Below are positions 11,251 to 22,537 of a stretch of DNA of 64,000 nt, in pieces; within the stretch, counting starts at the first letter, position 1, and each line of letters starts with the position of its first letter. The stretch lies in contig NC_089589.1 in NCBI RefSeq assembly GCF_019320115.1, positions 26,388,487 to 26,452,486 of the forward strand, given 5' to 3'. The notes under the pieces were generated by a model. It was not told the DNA's origin and did no database searches. It worked only from the letters and a program-made list of their open reading frames with translations. The position numbers and the translations under genes are program-made. Source of the DNA: Miscanthus floridulus. Its lineage: Eukaryota > Streptophyta > Magnoliopsida > Poales > Poaceae.

Positions 11251-13446
11251 TTACTTTTTTTTCTTTGTCCCATTGAGTGGGCACTTGGAACTAGCTTGCC
11301 TATGACCCTTTTCACCGCATCTCTTACAAGTCATTGGGCCTCTAATCATTTTCTTTCCCTTAGCGTTGGTTGGAGCAGTGTCACCTGCATTAGTAGCATT
11401 GTCACATGCATTGGTAGCACTACTGGTACCCTCACCATCTTTCCTACCTCTCTTCTTGTGTCCACCTTCAAGACATCCTTTTATCCTAAGTTTTCTTTGT
11501 CTTCCACTTTCTCTAGGATTAAGAGGTGCACCAACAACAAATGGCAGCTGCACATGTGGCCATTGTGATCTACCTGTCATTGGCTCAATCTCTCTACCAT
11601 ATGCAGCCTTGAATCTATCCACTAAGTAGTAGTCATGCACAAATTGTTCAAGGTCCACTCCCCGTCGTGAGGTTACAAAGGCCAATACATGTTGACATGG
11701 CTTACCAGTGTGCTGCCATTCAAGACAAGTACAAGTCCTTTGATGCAACTTGACAATATGCCTTTCAGCAATATTCTTACTGTGGTCCCAAATCTCTGCA
11801 CTCCAATTAGCAGCTGACACAACTTTCAAGTGTCCCAATCCTCTAGTGTTGGCCTTTAGTTGAACCATAACACCTGGAAGTATCCTCCCAACTGGCAGTC
11901 TATCTGCAATATTTCTCCTCTTGTTCCACAATCTCATAATCATCTCTCGAACCTTATCAGCAAGTTCAGCAACAGGTAAGTCCTTAATGTCTCGTATCCA
12001 ATTATTAAAAACCTCAGCTACATTATTAGTGATGTAGTCACACTTGATATCTGGATTAAAGCCACACCTATACCACAACAGGTTATGGTAGTCAGTTAAC
12101 CATTTCACCACTTCTTGTGATTCACATTTGATTGCAGCCATATGCTCAAAGAATATATCTTGATCGTATGCCCTTGCTGCAGGATACATCCTTCCAAACC
12201 CTCTAAACTTTTTCTGAAAATTTTTCATAAGATGAAGAAAGCATTCTCTTTGCTCTGCCTTTGGGAACACACGCTTCACTGCATTCTCTAAACCCTTGCA
12301 CGCATCTGTGCACACTGCAAGGAGTGGAGGATCACCTATGGCCTTCTTTAGTTGGGTCATAAACCAAGTCCAGTTGTCCTCTGTTTCAGAAGCTATAAAC
12401 CCGAAAGCAAGTGGGTACATCCAATCGTGACCATCAACTGCTACCGCTGAGGCTAAATGGCCATTCCACCTTCCATTAAGTGCTGTAGAATCTATGCTCA
12501 AGTAAGGCCTACATCCTTCCAAGAAACCATCAATACAAGGTTTAAGAGCACAGAAAAAACAATGGAAATAAACTTTACCATCCACTTCAAGCACCTCAAT
12601 TTCCACCACACTCCCAGGTGACCTCTTCAATACCTCAGCCTTCCATCTATACAGTAGCTCAAAACTCTCTTCCCAGCTACCATAAACCTCCGTGAGAGCT
12701 ATTTCTCTACCCCTCCAGACCGTGTCATATGAAATTGTAACAGAGTGCTCTTTCTGCAACTCTTTAGCACCCATATGAGGATAATCCCTGAGGATACTAA
12801 CAGCCTTGCTAGCTACCCAGTTACGAGATGGTGTAATAGTTTTCACCCTCATCGTGGAAACACATGTATGGTGATCAGTTAAAACTGTGACCTGCAATTA
12901 CACAATTTGTGAGAACTACATGAAATAAATTCAACAAATTAAGTAATCTAAATCTAAACTACATAAAAATATTTTCACCTCTACAGTACTTGCGCCCTTA
13001 TGCTTCGAACCATTGATTTTCCAAGGGCAGTCACCAGTGGACTTGCAGAAACCTCTAAACCTGGTCGGATCAGACTTCTCAGTTCCCAAATCAAACTCTT
13101 CGTTGATGGCAAATTGCCGCACTGCCATCCTAAACTCTTTCATAGATGGGTAGATAGTGCCAAGGTCCATCTTGGGGTGGTCCTTATCATATGAAATTAT
13201 CAACTCACTTGGTATAACATCACTAGTAGGAATTACAACATCATTATCATTATCATTATCGACACTCTGCATATCCATTGATCGATCATTTGGTGCAGCC
13301 ACGTGTGCACTCTCCTCATCTCTAAGCCCTAAAAGCACATATATTTGATTTTCACTCAAAAGTTCAATTCTTCCTTCCTCATCGTGTGACTCTACTATCT
13401 GCAAGTTGTCCCAGTCAACTTGTGGTATAGGATCATCAACCTCCAT
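11251..13446 (-). CDS. MuDR-type MULE transposase, two exons, apparently intact
   Basis: Exons 13446-12979 and 12891-11251 join through a GT-AG intron in phase 0 and give 702 residues. The start is MEVDDPIPQVDWDNLQ. Residues about 95-160 match the MuDR N-terminal DNA-binding region (YPSMKEFRMAVRQFAINEEF). The MULE catalytic core has D290 in LSIDSTALNGRW, D352 in AVCTDACKGLENA and a candidate E449 in NNVAEVFNNW, fitting a DDE triad, with C-x2-H in RECFLHLMKNF. A SWIM zinc finger follows (C543, C545, C555, H557: CTCLEWQHTGKPCQH). The C terminus has a zinc knuckle, CKRCGEKGH, near residue 680. No stop or frameshift interrupts it. A possible extra 5' exon lies in the open frame at 13976-13550, but the ATG at 13446 is adequate. 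The protein would cut and paste this element and related ones. Confidence 0.92.
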
Positions 13447-14292
13447 ATCAAACCTAAACCAAATATCGTTTGCAGTTTACGGTTTACACAAAATTTTTTT
13501 GAAAAAAAGAAACAAAAAAGCGTAAAGGCTACATCACCACACCTCGGAGGCAGTGCACGTTGCACCATGTCAGGCAGCGTCGAGGGCGCAGAGTCTCCGT
13601 CGAGCGCAGGTGCCAGCGAAGCCGCGTCAACGCCGGTCAGCGAGGGCGCATCCACCACGAGGGACGAACTAGGATCCGGCAGGGCACGTGACGACGTTGG
13701 GGCTGCATCTAGCCTGCCGAGCGCGTCGGCCACTTGCAGCAAGCTGAGCGCGCCTGCTGTCGGGGCCACGACGAGGGGCGGTGAGGTCACTCCGAGTTCC
13801 ACCGTGGTCGTGCCAACGGCTGCCGAGGTCGCTGCGAGTTCCTCCATGGTCATGCCGACGGCCATCGTGGCCGCTGCAAGCGCGGGTGACGACGTGGCGG
13901 CGCTGAGCACGGGTGATTGTGTGGCGGCGGCGAGCGCGTCCGCCGGCGGTGCCGCGTCACGGCCGCCCTGCATCATGGACGTCTAGGGCACGCGAGCGTT
14001 CTTCGTTTGCGAGTGGATACGGAATTGAACTATCTTTCTGACGTCGTCCGATGCAGTTTGCGAGTGGATACGGATTTGATCTATCCTTCCGACGTCTGAC
14101 GCCTGCCCTCCTCTCCCGAGCGAGTCCCCGGAAAGCGCGCAGCCGCGAGCCGGAACAGGGCCAAGGCCGCAACAAATGCTGCCCCAGGCCAATGTACATG
14201 CGCACCCCGGGCCCCGCTCGAGAAAATACGCCCGCAGGCCGCAACTGCACCGCAGCACGCACCGGATCACCGACCCGCAGATCGCATCGCGT

Positions 14293-14774
14293 CAGATAAG
14301 CGAGCGATTTCATGTATAGTACGTGCTATAGGGTAGGCAGTAGGCTAGGTGTACCTGATCATCCGATGGCTGATGGCTTCCCTCCTGTGCGCCGAAAATG
14401 ACACGCTTATTGTTGTCAGCGTCACTGTTGTTGAACATATGAAGAAAATTTCGCGTTCCTGTAGTACAATTACATTATAAAATATATTGCTCTATAATCT
14501 CGTTCCCTTCCAGAAACATGACGCTGATCTTTTTGACGTCCGATGCAGCCAAGGCACGAACGGTGATGCAAACGGACGTCTCCCAGCAGCCAAGGGCAGC
14601 AATGTCTTTTTGTGTGGAGGACAATCCCAAAAAACAGAAACAAAGGAGCTAAATAGGGATTATGGCAACAAAAACAAAATGTATATGTTTATACTGGCAA
14701 TTTTGCGAAGTCAATTTTTTGAATGGCAATTTTACGAAGCCCATTGTTTGCAATGGCAAATAGCCAATTTTCTC
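14293..14774 (-). repeat. Right terminal inverted repeat of the MULE
   Basis: About 482 bp, inverted relative to 10059-10535. Just inside it, at about 14007-14100, two direct copies of a roughly 49-bp unit (GCGAGTGGATACGGA...) occur. Confidence 0.9.
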
Positions 14775-15298
14775 TTCTCCTTCTGCGGCAAGATCCAGCA
14801 CGACATGGACCTTGGCATCTGGGTTGGCTTTTTGCACTATTCCAGGAAGGACGAGGTCCAACATCTGTGCGTCACCGCCGACCTCTTCTCTGCCACAGAG
14901 AGACGCCGGGTAACGACGCTGATGCGGCGCGGCTGTGTGGCTACGGCGGCAAAGACCTGGAACCGCCGTACGAGTGGTACCAGGACTAGCATTTCCTGCC
15001 CAAGCTTGTCAGCCTTGGCTCAGGCAAGTTCTGCCTCGTCCAGTTCTTCGAGACCAGGGAGGAAGCCTGCATCAAGTGTGGGCAATGGCAGTGCGAAGAT
15101 GTCGTCAACAAGTTTGCTGTGTTCACTGGGGTGGAGGTGGTGCGCTGTGGCGGCGGTGGTGGTAAGGATGGCAATGAGCAAGTCGGCAATGGCAGTGCCG
15201 ACGGCGACGGTGCAGGGGACCTTCGGATGATTGTTCACAAGAGCAAACGCTATATGTTGGCAAAAAACCACGAAGTTACCATCGAATTTGTACTCTAA

Positions 15299-15817
15299 GG
15301 ACGTCGTCGGATTCACCCCAATTCACATGTATTGAGGTGGAATTTATTTAGTTTAAGTTTTACTCCAATCCACCTCAACATACGTGGATTGATGTGAATC
15401 CAACTACATCCGAATAAGGTTCAAGCTGGGAATATTGATGAGTTTGTTATTTACTAGTAGCAATGCACATGTGTGTACACGTATCTATGGTTATGATAGT
15501 CGACTTCTTATTATAATGTCTGTTTTCTGAATTATTTTGTCAGTCAACTTCTTATTACAATAATATGTCGTTTCTAAATCATCTTGTTAATAAAACCTCG
15601 TGATCGTTTTCTTAAAATATCTCTCAATCACTCAAATGATGAGCTGATCGTGATGCATTCATAAGCATTCTTCATTCTTAGCAGGTCATCATCTACCCGC
15701 ACTAATGTTGTTTCGTTTTGACCTGAATGTTTGCCCAACCGCACTGTTGCTGAAACATATGACATATGGTTGTGCAATTCTAACATTTTAAAATGTTTTG
15801 AATAGCAAAATTAGAGA

Positions 15818-15819
<2 letters not shown>
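15299..15819. other. Spacer after the DUF1668-like gene
   Basis: No gene is recognised. At about 15315-15410 two short inverted AATCCACCTCAA-type segments may be a small MITE remnant. Confidence 0.3.

Positions 15820-15851
<32 letters not shown>
15820..15851 (+). repeat. 32-base homopolymer G tract
   Basis: An uninterrupted run of 32 G follows a short GAGAGAG stretch. Such runs are unstable and often misread in sequencing. Confidence 0.95.
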
Positions 15852-16142
15852 CGGACTCACACCATGAGGCAGCGCCAGTACCTTAATTTGCTCTTGTCAA
15901 CTCAGGATCTCTGAAAAAATGTATAAAGAAAGTAGGAGACAGAGGAAAGGAACACTAAATGCTAGAAAACTATAATTGTTTTAAGGGAAAATTTCTTATT
16001 TGGCCCTGATTGAAACTTGCCTGGCTTCCTTGGCCTTGAAGTAAATTTTCTTACATATTGAGCCTCGGCTGAAACTTTTGATTACCAATCTGGCCCTACC
16101 GTTGTATTTTGTCTTTAACACCGTTAAATAGTATGTGAAAAT

Positions 16143-17349
16143 CACTACTGCACAAAACTTAACAGAGGCGGACAAGCCAACCGTCTCCGTCAAGAAGGTC
16201 ACGGCTAACCCGCCTCGGTTAATCAATTATTGGAGGCGGGCGCCTAAACGCAGCCGCCTCGGTTAATGCTATTAACGGAGGCGGTTGAGTTAAGTAGCTC
16301 GCCTCGGTTACTAATTTCATGAAATAAAAAAGCCCACCGAGCCTGGTAGCCCGCCGAGGCCGATACCATGCGCCGCTGTTGCCCGTGGTAGGATCTACGC
16401 CCCCGCAGCCGCCGGTGGTCGGATCCGCTCGGTGGTGGCCGGATCCGCGCCCCCACCGCCTCCAGTGATCGGATCGGCCACCGGTGGACGGTTGGAGGCC
16501 GGATCTAGTGGCCGACGCACGGGGGAAAGGGAGGGGGCGCCGTGCTCGGAGGAGAGGGAGGGATCGCCATGTCGTGCTCGGAGGAGAGGCGCGGTCGCCA
16601 AGATCCGCCGCCCTAGATCCGTCGAGCGGCGCGGCCACCGCCGGGGGGTCACCTCGTCCGCCACGGGCGCCTGTGCGGGCAGCGCCACACGCCGCCGCCG
16701 CCATTACGGGCCTCCCCACGCGCTGCTAGGACCGCTGCTCGGGCTTGGGAGGCGCCGCCGCTGTAGGGCCATTGTCGTCGCGGGCACGGCCCCCTGCTGC
16801 CGGGGCGCACAATGCCCACCACCGGGCACGTGCTCAAGGACGCCACAAGGTCGATGGAGCCCTGGGAGTGAGGGAGGGATAGCAAGAAGGGAGGGAGAGG
16901 AGAGCACGGAGCCCTCGTGCGCCGTCGGGAGAGAGGGAGTGGGAGAAGTTGAGAGAGAGATCTAGGATAACTGAAGAATGAAACCCTAATCTTGTATATA
17001 TACAATGAGCGGGATATGGCCCAAGATGAGCTGCCTGTTGGGCTACTATTTACCGAGGCGGGCCTCATAGAGTGACCGCCTTCGAAAATGGATTAACCGA
17101 GACGGTTGTTCTCGGTTAATAACGATTAACCGAGGCGGTTGATTTGGACCTAACCAAGGCGGTTGCGTTAGGGCAACCACCTCGGTTAATAAGCGAGGCG
17201 GTTTTCTTACATTGCCCACCTCGATTAAGCATTAACCGAGACGATTGCTGGCTAGGCTACCCTGCCTCGAATAACCGAGGCGGGCAACCAGGCCGCCCGC
17301 CTCGGAGCCCATTTTGAAAACACCTTGTAAAAGTCTTTGTGTAGTAGTG
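16143..17349. mobile_element. Non-autonomous CACTA element, TSD AAT
   Basis: The ends are CACTACTGCACAAA and TTTGTGTAGTAGTG, with AAT on both sides (16140-16142 and 17350-17352). Both subterminal regions hold many copies of CCGAGGCGG or its complement (AACCGAGGCGG, CCGCCTCGGTTAAT) in both orientations, as expected for CACTA transposase binding sites. The GC-rich middle (16380-16950) has open frames in several phases but no recognised transposase, so it depends on another element. The uninterrupted arm of the host MULE shows the empty site. Confidence 0.92.
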
Positions 17350-17525
17350 AATGACCAATTTACCTTTGAGAAATTATGAGAACCAAAGGGCACCAGGCAG
17401 CATACCAACATTATCACCAGCGAAGGTTCCCGTATCCGTATTCCGTAACCGCCTCTGTTTTTTTCTTTCCGTTCCCATCCGGTCACCACGTTCATATTTT
17501 TTGTTTCCTTGTGTCTGTTTATGAG

Positions 17526-17639
17526 CCTGTTCGCTTGTTGGTTTCAGCCAGGGTTTATTAGACATGATACAGTGTTTTCCTCTCACAACAAACCAGCATC
17601 AGCCGGGCTTATCAGCCCAGAAACCAACCAGCGAACAGG
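17526..17639. mobile_element. Small MITE (CCTGTTCGC family)
   Basis: About 114 bp with inverted ends CCTGTTCGCTTGTTGGTTTC and GAAACCAACCAGCGAACAGG. A related copy lies at 19409-19483. It sits inside the non-autonomous MULE. Confidence 0.7.
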
Positions 17640-18199
17640 TTGTATTTCCGTAGAGTGTCCGCGTTCTTTTTTTTCATTTTCCCTTACGTCTGCTTTTGTA
17701 CGAGCGTCTGTATCCCTTTTTTTCCTTTCCATTCCGCCCGTCGTTTCCTACTCTTTTTTTCTTTTTCTATTTCCTTTTCTAGACTAGAGCAGTGGCGACC
17801 CTAGAACAAATTAGAGGGTGATGCATTAGTCTTATAGGTGTGAAAATTTAAGCTAAAACCATGATAAAATTTTGATTTTAGTATTGGGTTTTCAAATTTT
17901 GAAGAGTTTGTCATTAATCTAATCAAAATAAATTGATCTCCAAATTGTACGAGGAACCAGAGTGCTCAAAATTATGTTGGTATGTTGCCTATGTGCCCTT
18001 TTGTTCCTCATAATGTCTCAAGGGTAAATTGATCATTTCACGTGCCACTTAATTATGTTAGAGGCTAAATACGACGGTAAGGCCAGATTGGTAATCAAAA
18101 GTTCAAGCGAGGCTAAATAAATAAGAAAGTTTGTTTCAGACCAAGGAAGAAAGACAAGTTTTAATCGTGGCCAAATAAGAAAAAAAAATCTTCTTTTAA

Positions 18200-19408
18200 A
18201 TCATTGGATACCTTTTAATGTGATAAAATAATATAAGGAGTCTGGGATCAGGAAGGATCTTCACATTTCTGAGTGCATTGGTATGATAAATGTCTAATTT
18301 TAGTAAGCACAACAACTACTTTATTTAACCTTAAATTGTCTTTCTGAGTTGAGCGGGAGAGACTATATGGACCAAATAATAACAAACTGCATAAATCCCA
18401 GATGTACAGGTTGCAAAAGGACCCTAGATAAATAGCAAAAACCTTAGTTTTCATTCCAAATGATCAAATTCCAAAACTATATGACCTTGTCTATTTTGTT
18501 TAAGTTGGTCATTTTTCATATCACAATCTTTTTATCAATTATGTCTGTAACTCCGTATTCTTTCTTTTCAAAGCCATTGTGACAGGAATGATATATATAT
18601 TTTGTGCTCCTTTGAAAACACCCATTTCTCATAGGGATTGGAAGGGATTGAGGGAGGAATGAACTAATTTCTCTTTTAATCGCCTCCAATCCCAAAGAGG
18701 AATGATGGATCCATCCAAAAGAGTTCAAGGTTGTTCCATATACGTACGGTTGGTTTCCTATTTATGAAGAAATTGCGATGAATAAACAACGTAAGATTTT
18801 TTTTTCTTTCATAGTCAGGTTGAGTTGCGGAACAACATTCGTTACCCCGAACATGGTGCACCTGGTGGGTGGCTCGGGGCATATTTGTGGAGACCGTAAA
18901 TATGAATGATGATGATATATCTCGGAAGCATCCTATCAATAGATATCGATTACACCAAATTGCGAAAACGTCGTAGGCTTGATATTGGTTTTCTCCATTA
19001 TTAGCATGGAGCTATATTGTCGTTAGACTGTGCAAATGTACCTCTAAAAGATTAGAAAAACATATTAAAATCTCACCATATACGCACCCTTATAACATAC
19101 TTATGTCATTTTAATTTGCTCTAACTTCGCTATAGTCATCTCCTAATTCTATCAGGTATTGCTGCCATTTGTGTCCATTGTGCTCTCGTACTCCATGCGA
19201 CCAGATCCCTATGGTTATAGTAAGAGGGTTTCCTCAATGCACCGGTGTGGATATATACCCAAATCTACATAAGCACTAAGCCATCATGTCATGTGCGCAT
19301 GTTGCTTCACAGGAATAGCCTGCAAGGACATTGATAGCTCGCTCATCAAATTATAGAAGCACATGCTTATAAGAGAGAGATACATAGTAACAAGAGTAGA
19401 GACATGCA
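18200..19408. other. Unassigned spacer
   Basis: AT-rich DNA without a recognised gene. The part at 18580-18760 has weak inverted-repeat character (ATAGGGATTGGAAGGGATTG and CGCCTCCAATCCC) and may be an old MITE. Confidence 0.3.
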
Positions 19409-19483
19409 GCCTGTTCGCTGGTTGGTTTCTAGGCTGATAAGCTCGGCTGATGCTGGTTTGTTGTGAGAGAAAGTAAACAGGCC
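19409..19483. mobile_element. Short MITE copy (CCTGTTCGC family)
   Basis: It starts GCCTGTTCGCTGGTTGGTTTC and ends AAACAGGCC, so the ends are inverted. The interior GGCTGATAAGC and CTGATGCTGGTTTG parts match the element at 17526-17639. It lies about 235 bp upstream of hydrolase copy A. Confidence 0.6.
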
Positions 19484-19718
19484 GGTGATATTAAAAACGA
19501 CATGTATATTGCAGAGAAAAATAAAATAGAAACATATGTGCCACAATCACAACATGTAGTGTAGCTATCAAAAAGAAAAAGAAACCGAAAGGGCAATTTT
19601 GCCCCTCACATAAGCCTTATGTGCACACTTGCTTGCTCTGAAGTCTGAACTCTGAAGTGCCTTCAGCCTTCTCTCCAAAAGTCCAACCTCACAAATCTGC
19701 AAAGAAGTGGCCATGAAC

Positions 19719-21001
19719 ATGGAGCAGCAAGTCGAGCACAGCCATCTCCCAATCCGAGGCCTCAGCCTCCACGTGGCCCAAGCAGGCAAAGGTTCGCATC
19801 TGCTCTCTTGCTCGCCGGCGGGCTCAAGCTTCCTCTGTTGAAGGCCGGTGCGCATGCGCTCGAGATTGAAGCATAGCGACACCTCTCCTGTCGCCGTCTC
19901 GTTTTTGCTGCAGGCGAGCTGGCCACGGTGGTGTTCCTGCACGGATTCCCGGAGATATGGTACTCGTGGCGCCACCAGATGCTGGCCGTGGCCGCCGCCG
20001 GGTACCGCGCCGTCGCGCCGGACTGGCGAGGGTACGGGCTCTCGGACCAGCCGCCGGAGCCGGAGGCCGCGTCGTACGACGACCTGGTGGAGGATCTCCT
20101 CGCAATCCTCGATGCCCTCTCCGTTCCCAAGGTAATACTGCTTTTTTTTTAGAATCGCTGTGGTAAGTTCTTGGGTTTGGTCTTGATTGGGGAATTTTTT
20201 TCTTGGTACTTGTTGGTTCAGTACTTCAGTGCGACTTGTTACTGTTAGCTTATCTGATATGAAATATGATACTGCGATTGGTAATGATGGGTGGACAGGA
20301 ACCATGTAAGAATGTTCTGACATGCCTATTATATGTTTTGGAAGATTTGGAATGAATTTCTCAAACAAGGATTTTTTTTTTAAAAAAAATACCGTGGATG
20401 AAGTAGGTTCTTAAGGAAAATTACTGTCGAGTTTGTGCAATTCTAAGGGCATGTTTACCAGCAGAAAGTTACAGCATGTAGAATCCCTTCACCACAGTTT
20501 TCCATCTCATGTGACGATATGATTTGTCGGGTAAACATACTTAGTGTGTATATTTAGATTGAAGAAAATAAGAGGAACATTTTCAATCCAACCTCTTGGC
20601 AGTTTTATTTTATTCAGAATAATGTGGGAAATTGAAGAAAAAAAAAGATAGAAATTCCTGTGTATTTCTTAGAGAAACCTTCTTGGCAGTTCTATTGTCC
20701 AACAGACTAAGCTTTGCATATTGTGTGCTTATCTGCCAAGCTTCTATTAAGTCATTAGTTCAGTTGAATCAAATAATTTCCAATCACAGTATAATTTCTT
20801 GAGAAAAGAATCTTACCTTGTGAGTCGTGCAGGCTTTCCTTGTGGCGAAGGATTTCGGGGCCAGGCCAGCCTATGAGTTTGCTCTTCGTCACCCTAGCCG
20901 CACATGCGGTGTTATGTGTTTGGGGATCCCCTTCCTTAACGGTGGCTCATCCCACACCAGCTTGCCAGAAGGCTTCTACATTTTGCGCTGGCGGGTTGCT
21001 C

Positions 21002-21088
<87 letters not shown>

Positions 21089-21722
21089 CCCCATTGCCAA
21101 ATTGAGCAGAGCGACAGAAAACAATGACAGGGGAAGCTTGTTCTTGTAGGAACCAGGAAGAGCGGAAGCTGATTTTGGCCGGTATGATGTCAAGAGAGTT
21201 GTTCGGACCATCTACGTGCTCTTCTCTAGGAGCGAAATCCCAATAGCAAAAGAAGACCAAGAGATTATGGACCTTGCGGACTTGTCAACACCTCTTCCAG
21301 AGTGGTTCACTGAGGATGATCTCGCTGTGTATGCTTCACTCTATGAGAAATCGGGTTTCCGGTATCCAATGGAGATGCCATATAGGTAACAATAGCAACT
21401 GGGCCAACCATACTATTTGTTTTGTGGGTTTTGAAAAATCAAGGTGTAATATGCTGCATTTGACAGGTCTCTCCATAAAAGGAAGCCAATTGAAGATCCA
21501 AAATTTCAAGTCCCAGTGTTTGTTGTCATGGGGGAGAAAGACTATGTGTTCAAGTTCCCTGGGGTTGAGTCCGTTTTGAAAGATGGCATCATGGAGAAAT
21601 TCGCACCGGACCTAAAGATCACCTATATCCCTGAAGGAAGCCATTTTGTTCAGGAGCAGTTCCCGGACAAGGTGAATGATCTCCTGGTCAGCTTCTTGAA
21701 GGACCACCCTGTGTCTGCATAG
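19719..21722 (+). CDS. Epoxide hydrolase-type alpha/beta hydrolase, copy A
   Basis: Exons 19719-19791, 19914-20131, 20833-20994, 21150-21385 and 21467-21722 join through GT-AG introns into 314 residues. The ATG at 19719 (MEQQVEHSHLPIRG) is chosen because copy B keeps it; an in-frame ATG six bases earlier is absent from copy B. The fold resembles soluble epoxide hydrolases, which open epoxides such as those of cutin or fatty acids. Seen: the oxyanion HGFPE motif at residues 34-38, the lid strand DWRGYGLSDQP, a nucleophile candidate D104 in AKDFGA (many family members have HDWGA), acid candidate D255 in GEKDYVF, and H289 in EGSHFVQEQFP. The lid tyrosines are less certain. No signal peptide is seen. 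The CCVM-type context of copy B differs only slightly. It might instead be another hydrolase of this superfamily. Confidence 0.88.
21006..21086 (+). repeat. (AT)n microsatellite in intron 3 of hydrolase copy A
   Basis: About 40 AT units. Copy B has only a short ATATATAA at the equivalent place (52238-52250), so the tract grew after the duplication or shrank in B. Confidence 0.95.
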
Positions 21723-22368
21723 ATGTTCTAGCAGTCCATGTTCACTGTCATAAGCAACAGCTACGATGGGCAAAACTGCTGTGTAGTGTCGCCAGTAAAT
21801 GAACAATCTGACGAGTGAATTCGGCTTTCAGCGTTTTGACTGTGTTTGCATCTAGCGTGTGAAAGAAGTTTTAAAAATCAAGCAGTATTGATTGCATAGA
21901 GCATCAGTGTTCTTGACGAAAATGATTGAAGACTGAAAATTCAAGTGTTGCCTTAGAAACTGTCATCGCAGGTTACATACTGTCAAACTGAGTATAGTCG
22001 AACCTGATCATAGTCTGCCGTGGCCAGGAGAGCAGCTTTGATGGTCAATTACTCACTTGGATGTGCTCGACTATATAGACGGCACGCATAAAATAATGAG
22101 TGGTAAAAAAAAATGAATACAGGCAGGCAGTGACCTAGAACCAGCAGAAGGGCCCTTTGATGCGTTATTCCCAACGTTTTAAATCTCCAGCCTTGGTATT
22201 TGGCGAATGACATCTAAAATAACTAATAGCGAAATTAAATGGGGCTACAGCAGACTATAGCCGCTAAATTGTACGTTAACATAAATATCTTGATCTACCC
22301 CCAAATAATCTTTCAACAGTACAATACACGCATTGGATAGAAAAGATCAATTAATTTACTAATTCAAA

Positions 22369-22537
22369 GCACACAAACTCTTCATCTCATAGGGTAACCA
22401 AACAGATGAACTTTGATCTAACAGAAAGCTACTCATCACCATTGGCTTCAGAGCATACAAACCCTTCATCTCATAAGGTAAGCAAACAGATAGAACTTTG
22501 ATCTACCAGAAAGCTACTCATCACCATTGGCTTCAGA
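22369..22537 (+). repeat. Tandem duplication of an 84-bp unit
   Basis: Units 22369-22452 and 22453-22537 are near copies starting GCACACAAACTCTTCATCTC and ending ACCATTGGCTTCAGA. Both units also occur in copy B (53530-53697), so this small duplication predates the large one. Confidence 0.9.

Larger units (their letters stand above)
10059..14774. mobile_element. Mutator-like element (MULE) with long TIRs and transposase
   Basis: This 4.7 kb element has terminal inverted repeats of about 480 bp. The ends read GAGAAAATTGGCTATTTGCC and GGCAAATAGCCAATTTTCTC. It is flanked by a 9-bp duplication with one mismatch: TTGTCCTTC at 10050-10058 and TTCTCCTTC at 14775-14783. A 9-bp duplication is the Mutator hallmark. 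Inside is one transposase gene on the minus strand (11251-13446). Removing the element rejoins the host gene coding sequence, which confirms the borders. Whether it is autonomous depends on the transposase being expressed. Confidence 0.95.
9300..15298 (+). pseudogene. Grass DUF1668-like protein gene, split by a MULE
   Basis: Starting at ATG 9300 (MSHRRRFLNLVMRNW), the product resembles a grass-expanded family of unknown function that I believe is DUF1668. Seen in order: GVYSLHRIDLHSS, CCVALSESETLFLDCNSRGA, DDTIYVMDRSAPPPP, ICSHALVGSASDVICVS and TASRTWSKAGDWALSF. The MULE insertion at 10059-14774 interrupts the gene. It resumes at 14784 with CGKIQHDMDLGIWVGF and continues to KFAVFTGVEVVR and the C-terminal LRMIVHKSKRYML, ending at the TAA at 15296-15298. 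Other damage: a one-base frameshift near 9708-9716, another near 10000, a frame change after about 14890, and an in-frame TAG in EWYQD-stop-HFLPK near 14985. The gene is therefore dead even without the transposon. Function is unknown; the family name is from memory. Confidence 0.75.
15985..18190. mobile_element. Non-autonomous MULE hosting a CACTA element
   Basis: The ends GGGAAAATTTCTTATTTGGCC and (inward) GATTTTTTTTTCTTATTTGG begin inverted arms of about 200 bp. The flanks are TTGTTTTAA (15976-15984) and TTCTTTTAA (18191-18199), a 9-bp duplication with one mismatch. The left arm is interrupted by the CACTA insertion at 16143-17349; without it the element is about 1 kb. No transposase is encoded. 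Confidence 0.85.

Noticed and set aside
13550..13986. Alanine/threonine/serine-rich frames on both strands upstream of the MULE transposase
   Set aside because: Low complexity, open in both strands; at most an extra 5' exon or leader of the transposase.
16380..16960. GC-rich open frames on both strands
   Set aside because: They lie within the non-autonomous CACTA element, in many phases and with no transposase motif.
21006..21086. Open frame encoding alternating Ile-Tyr
   Set aside because: It is the translation of the AT microsatellite.
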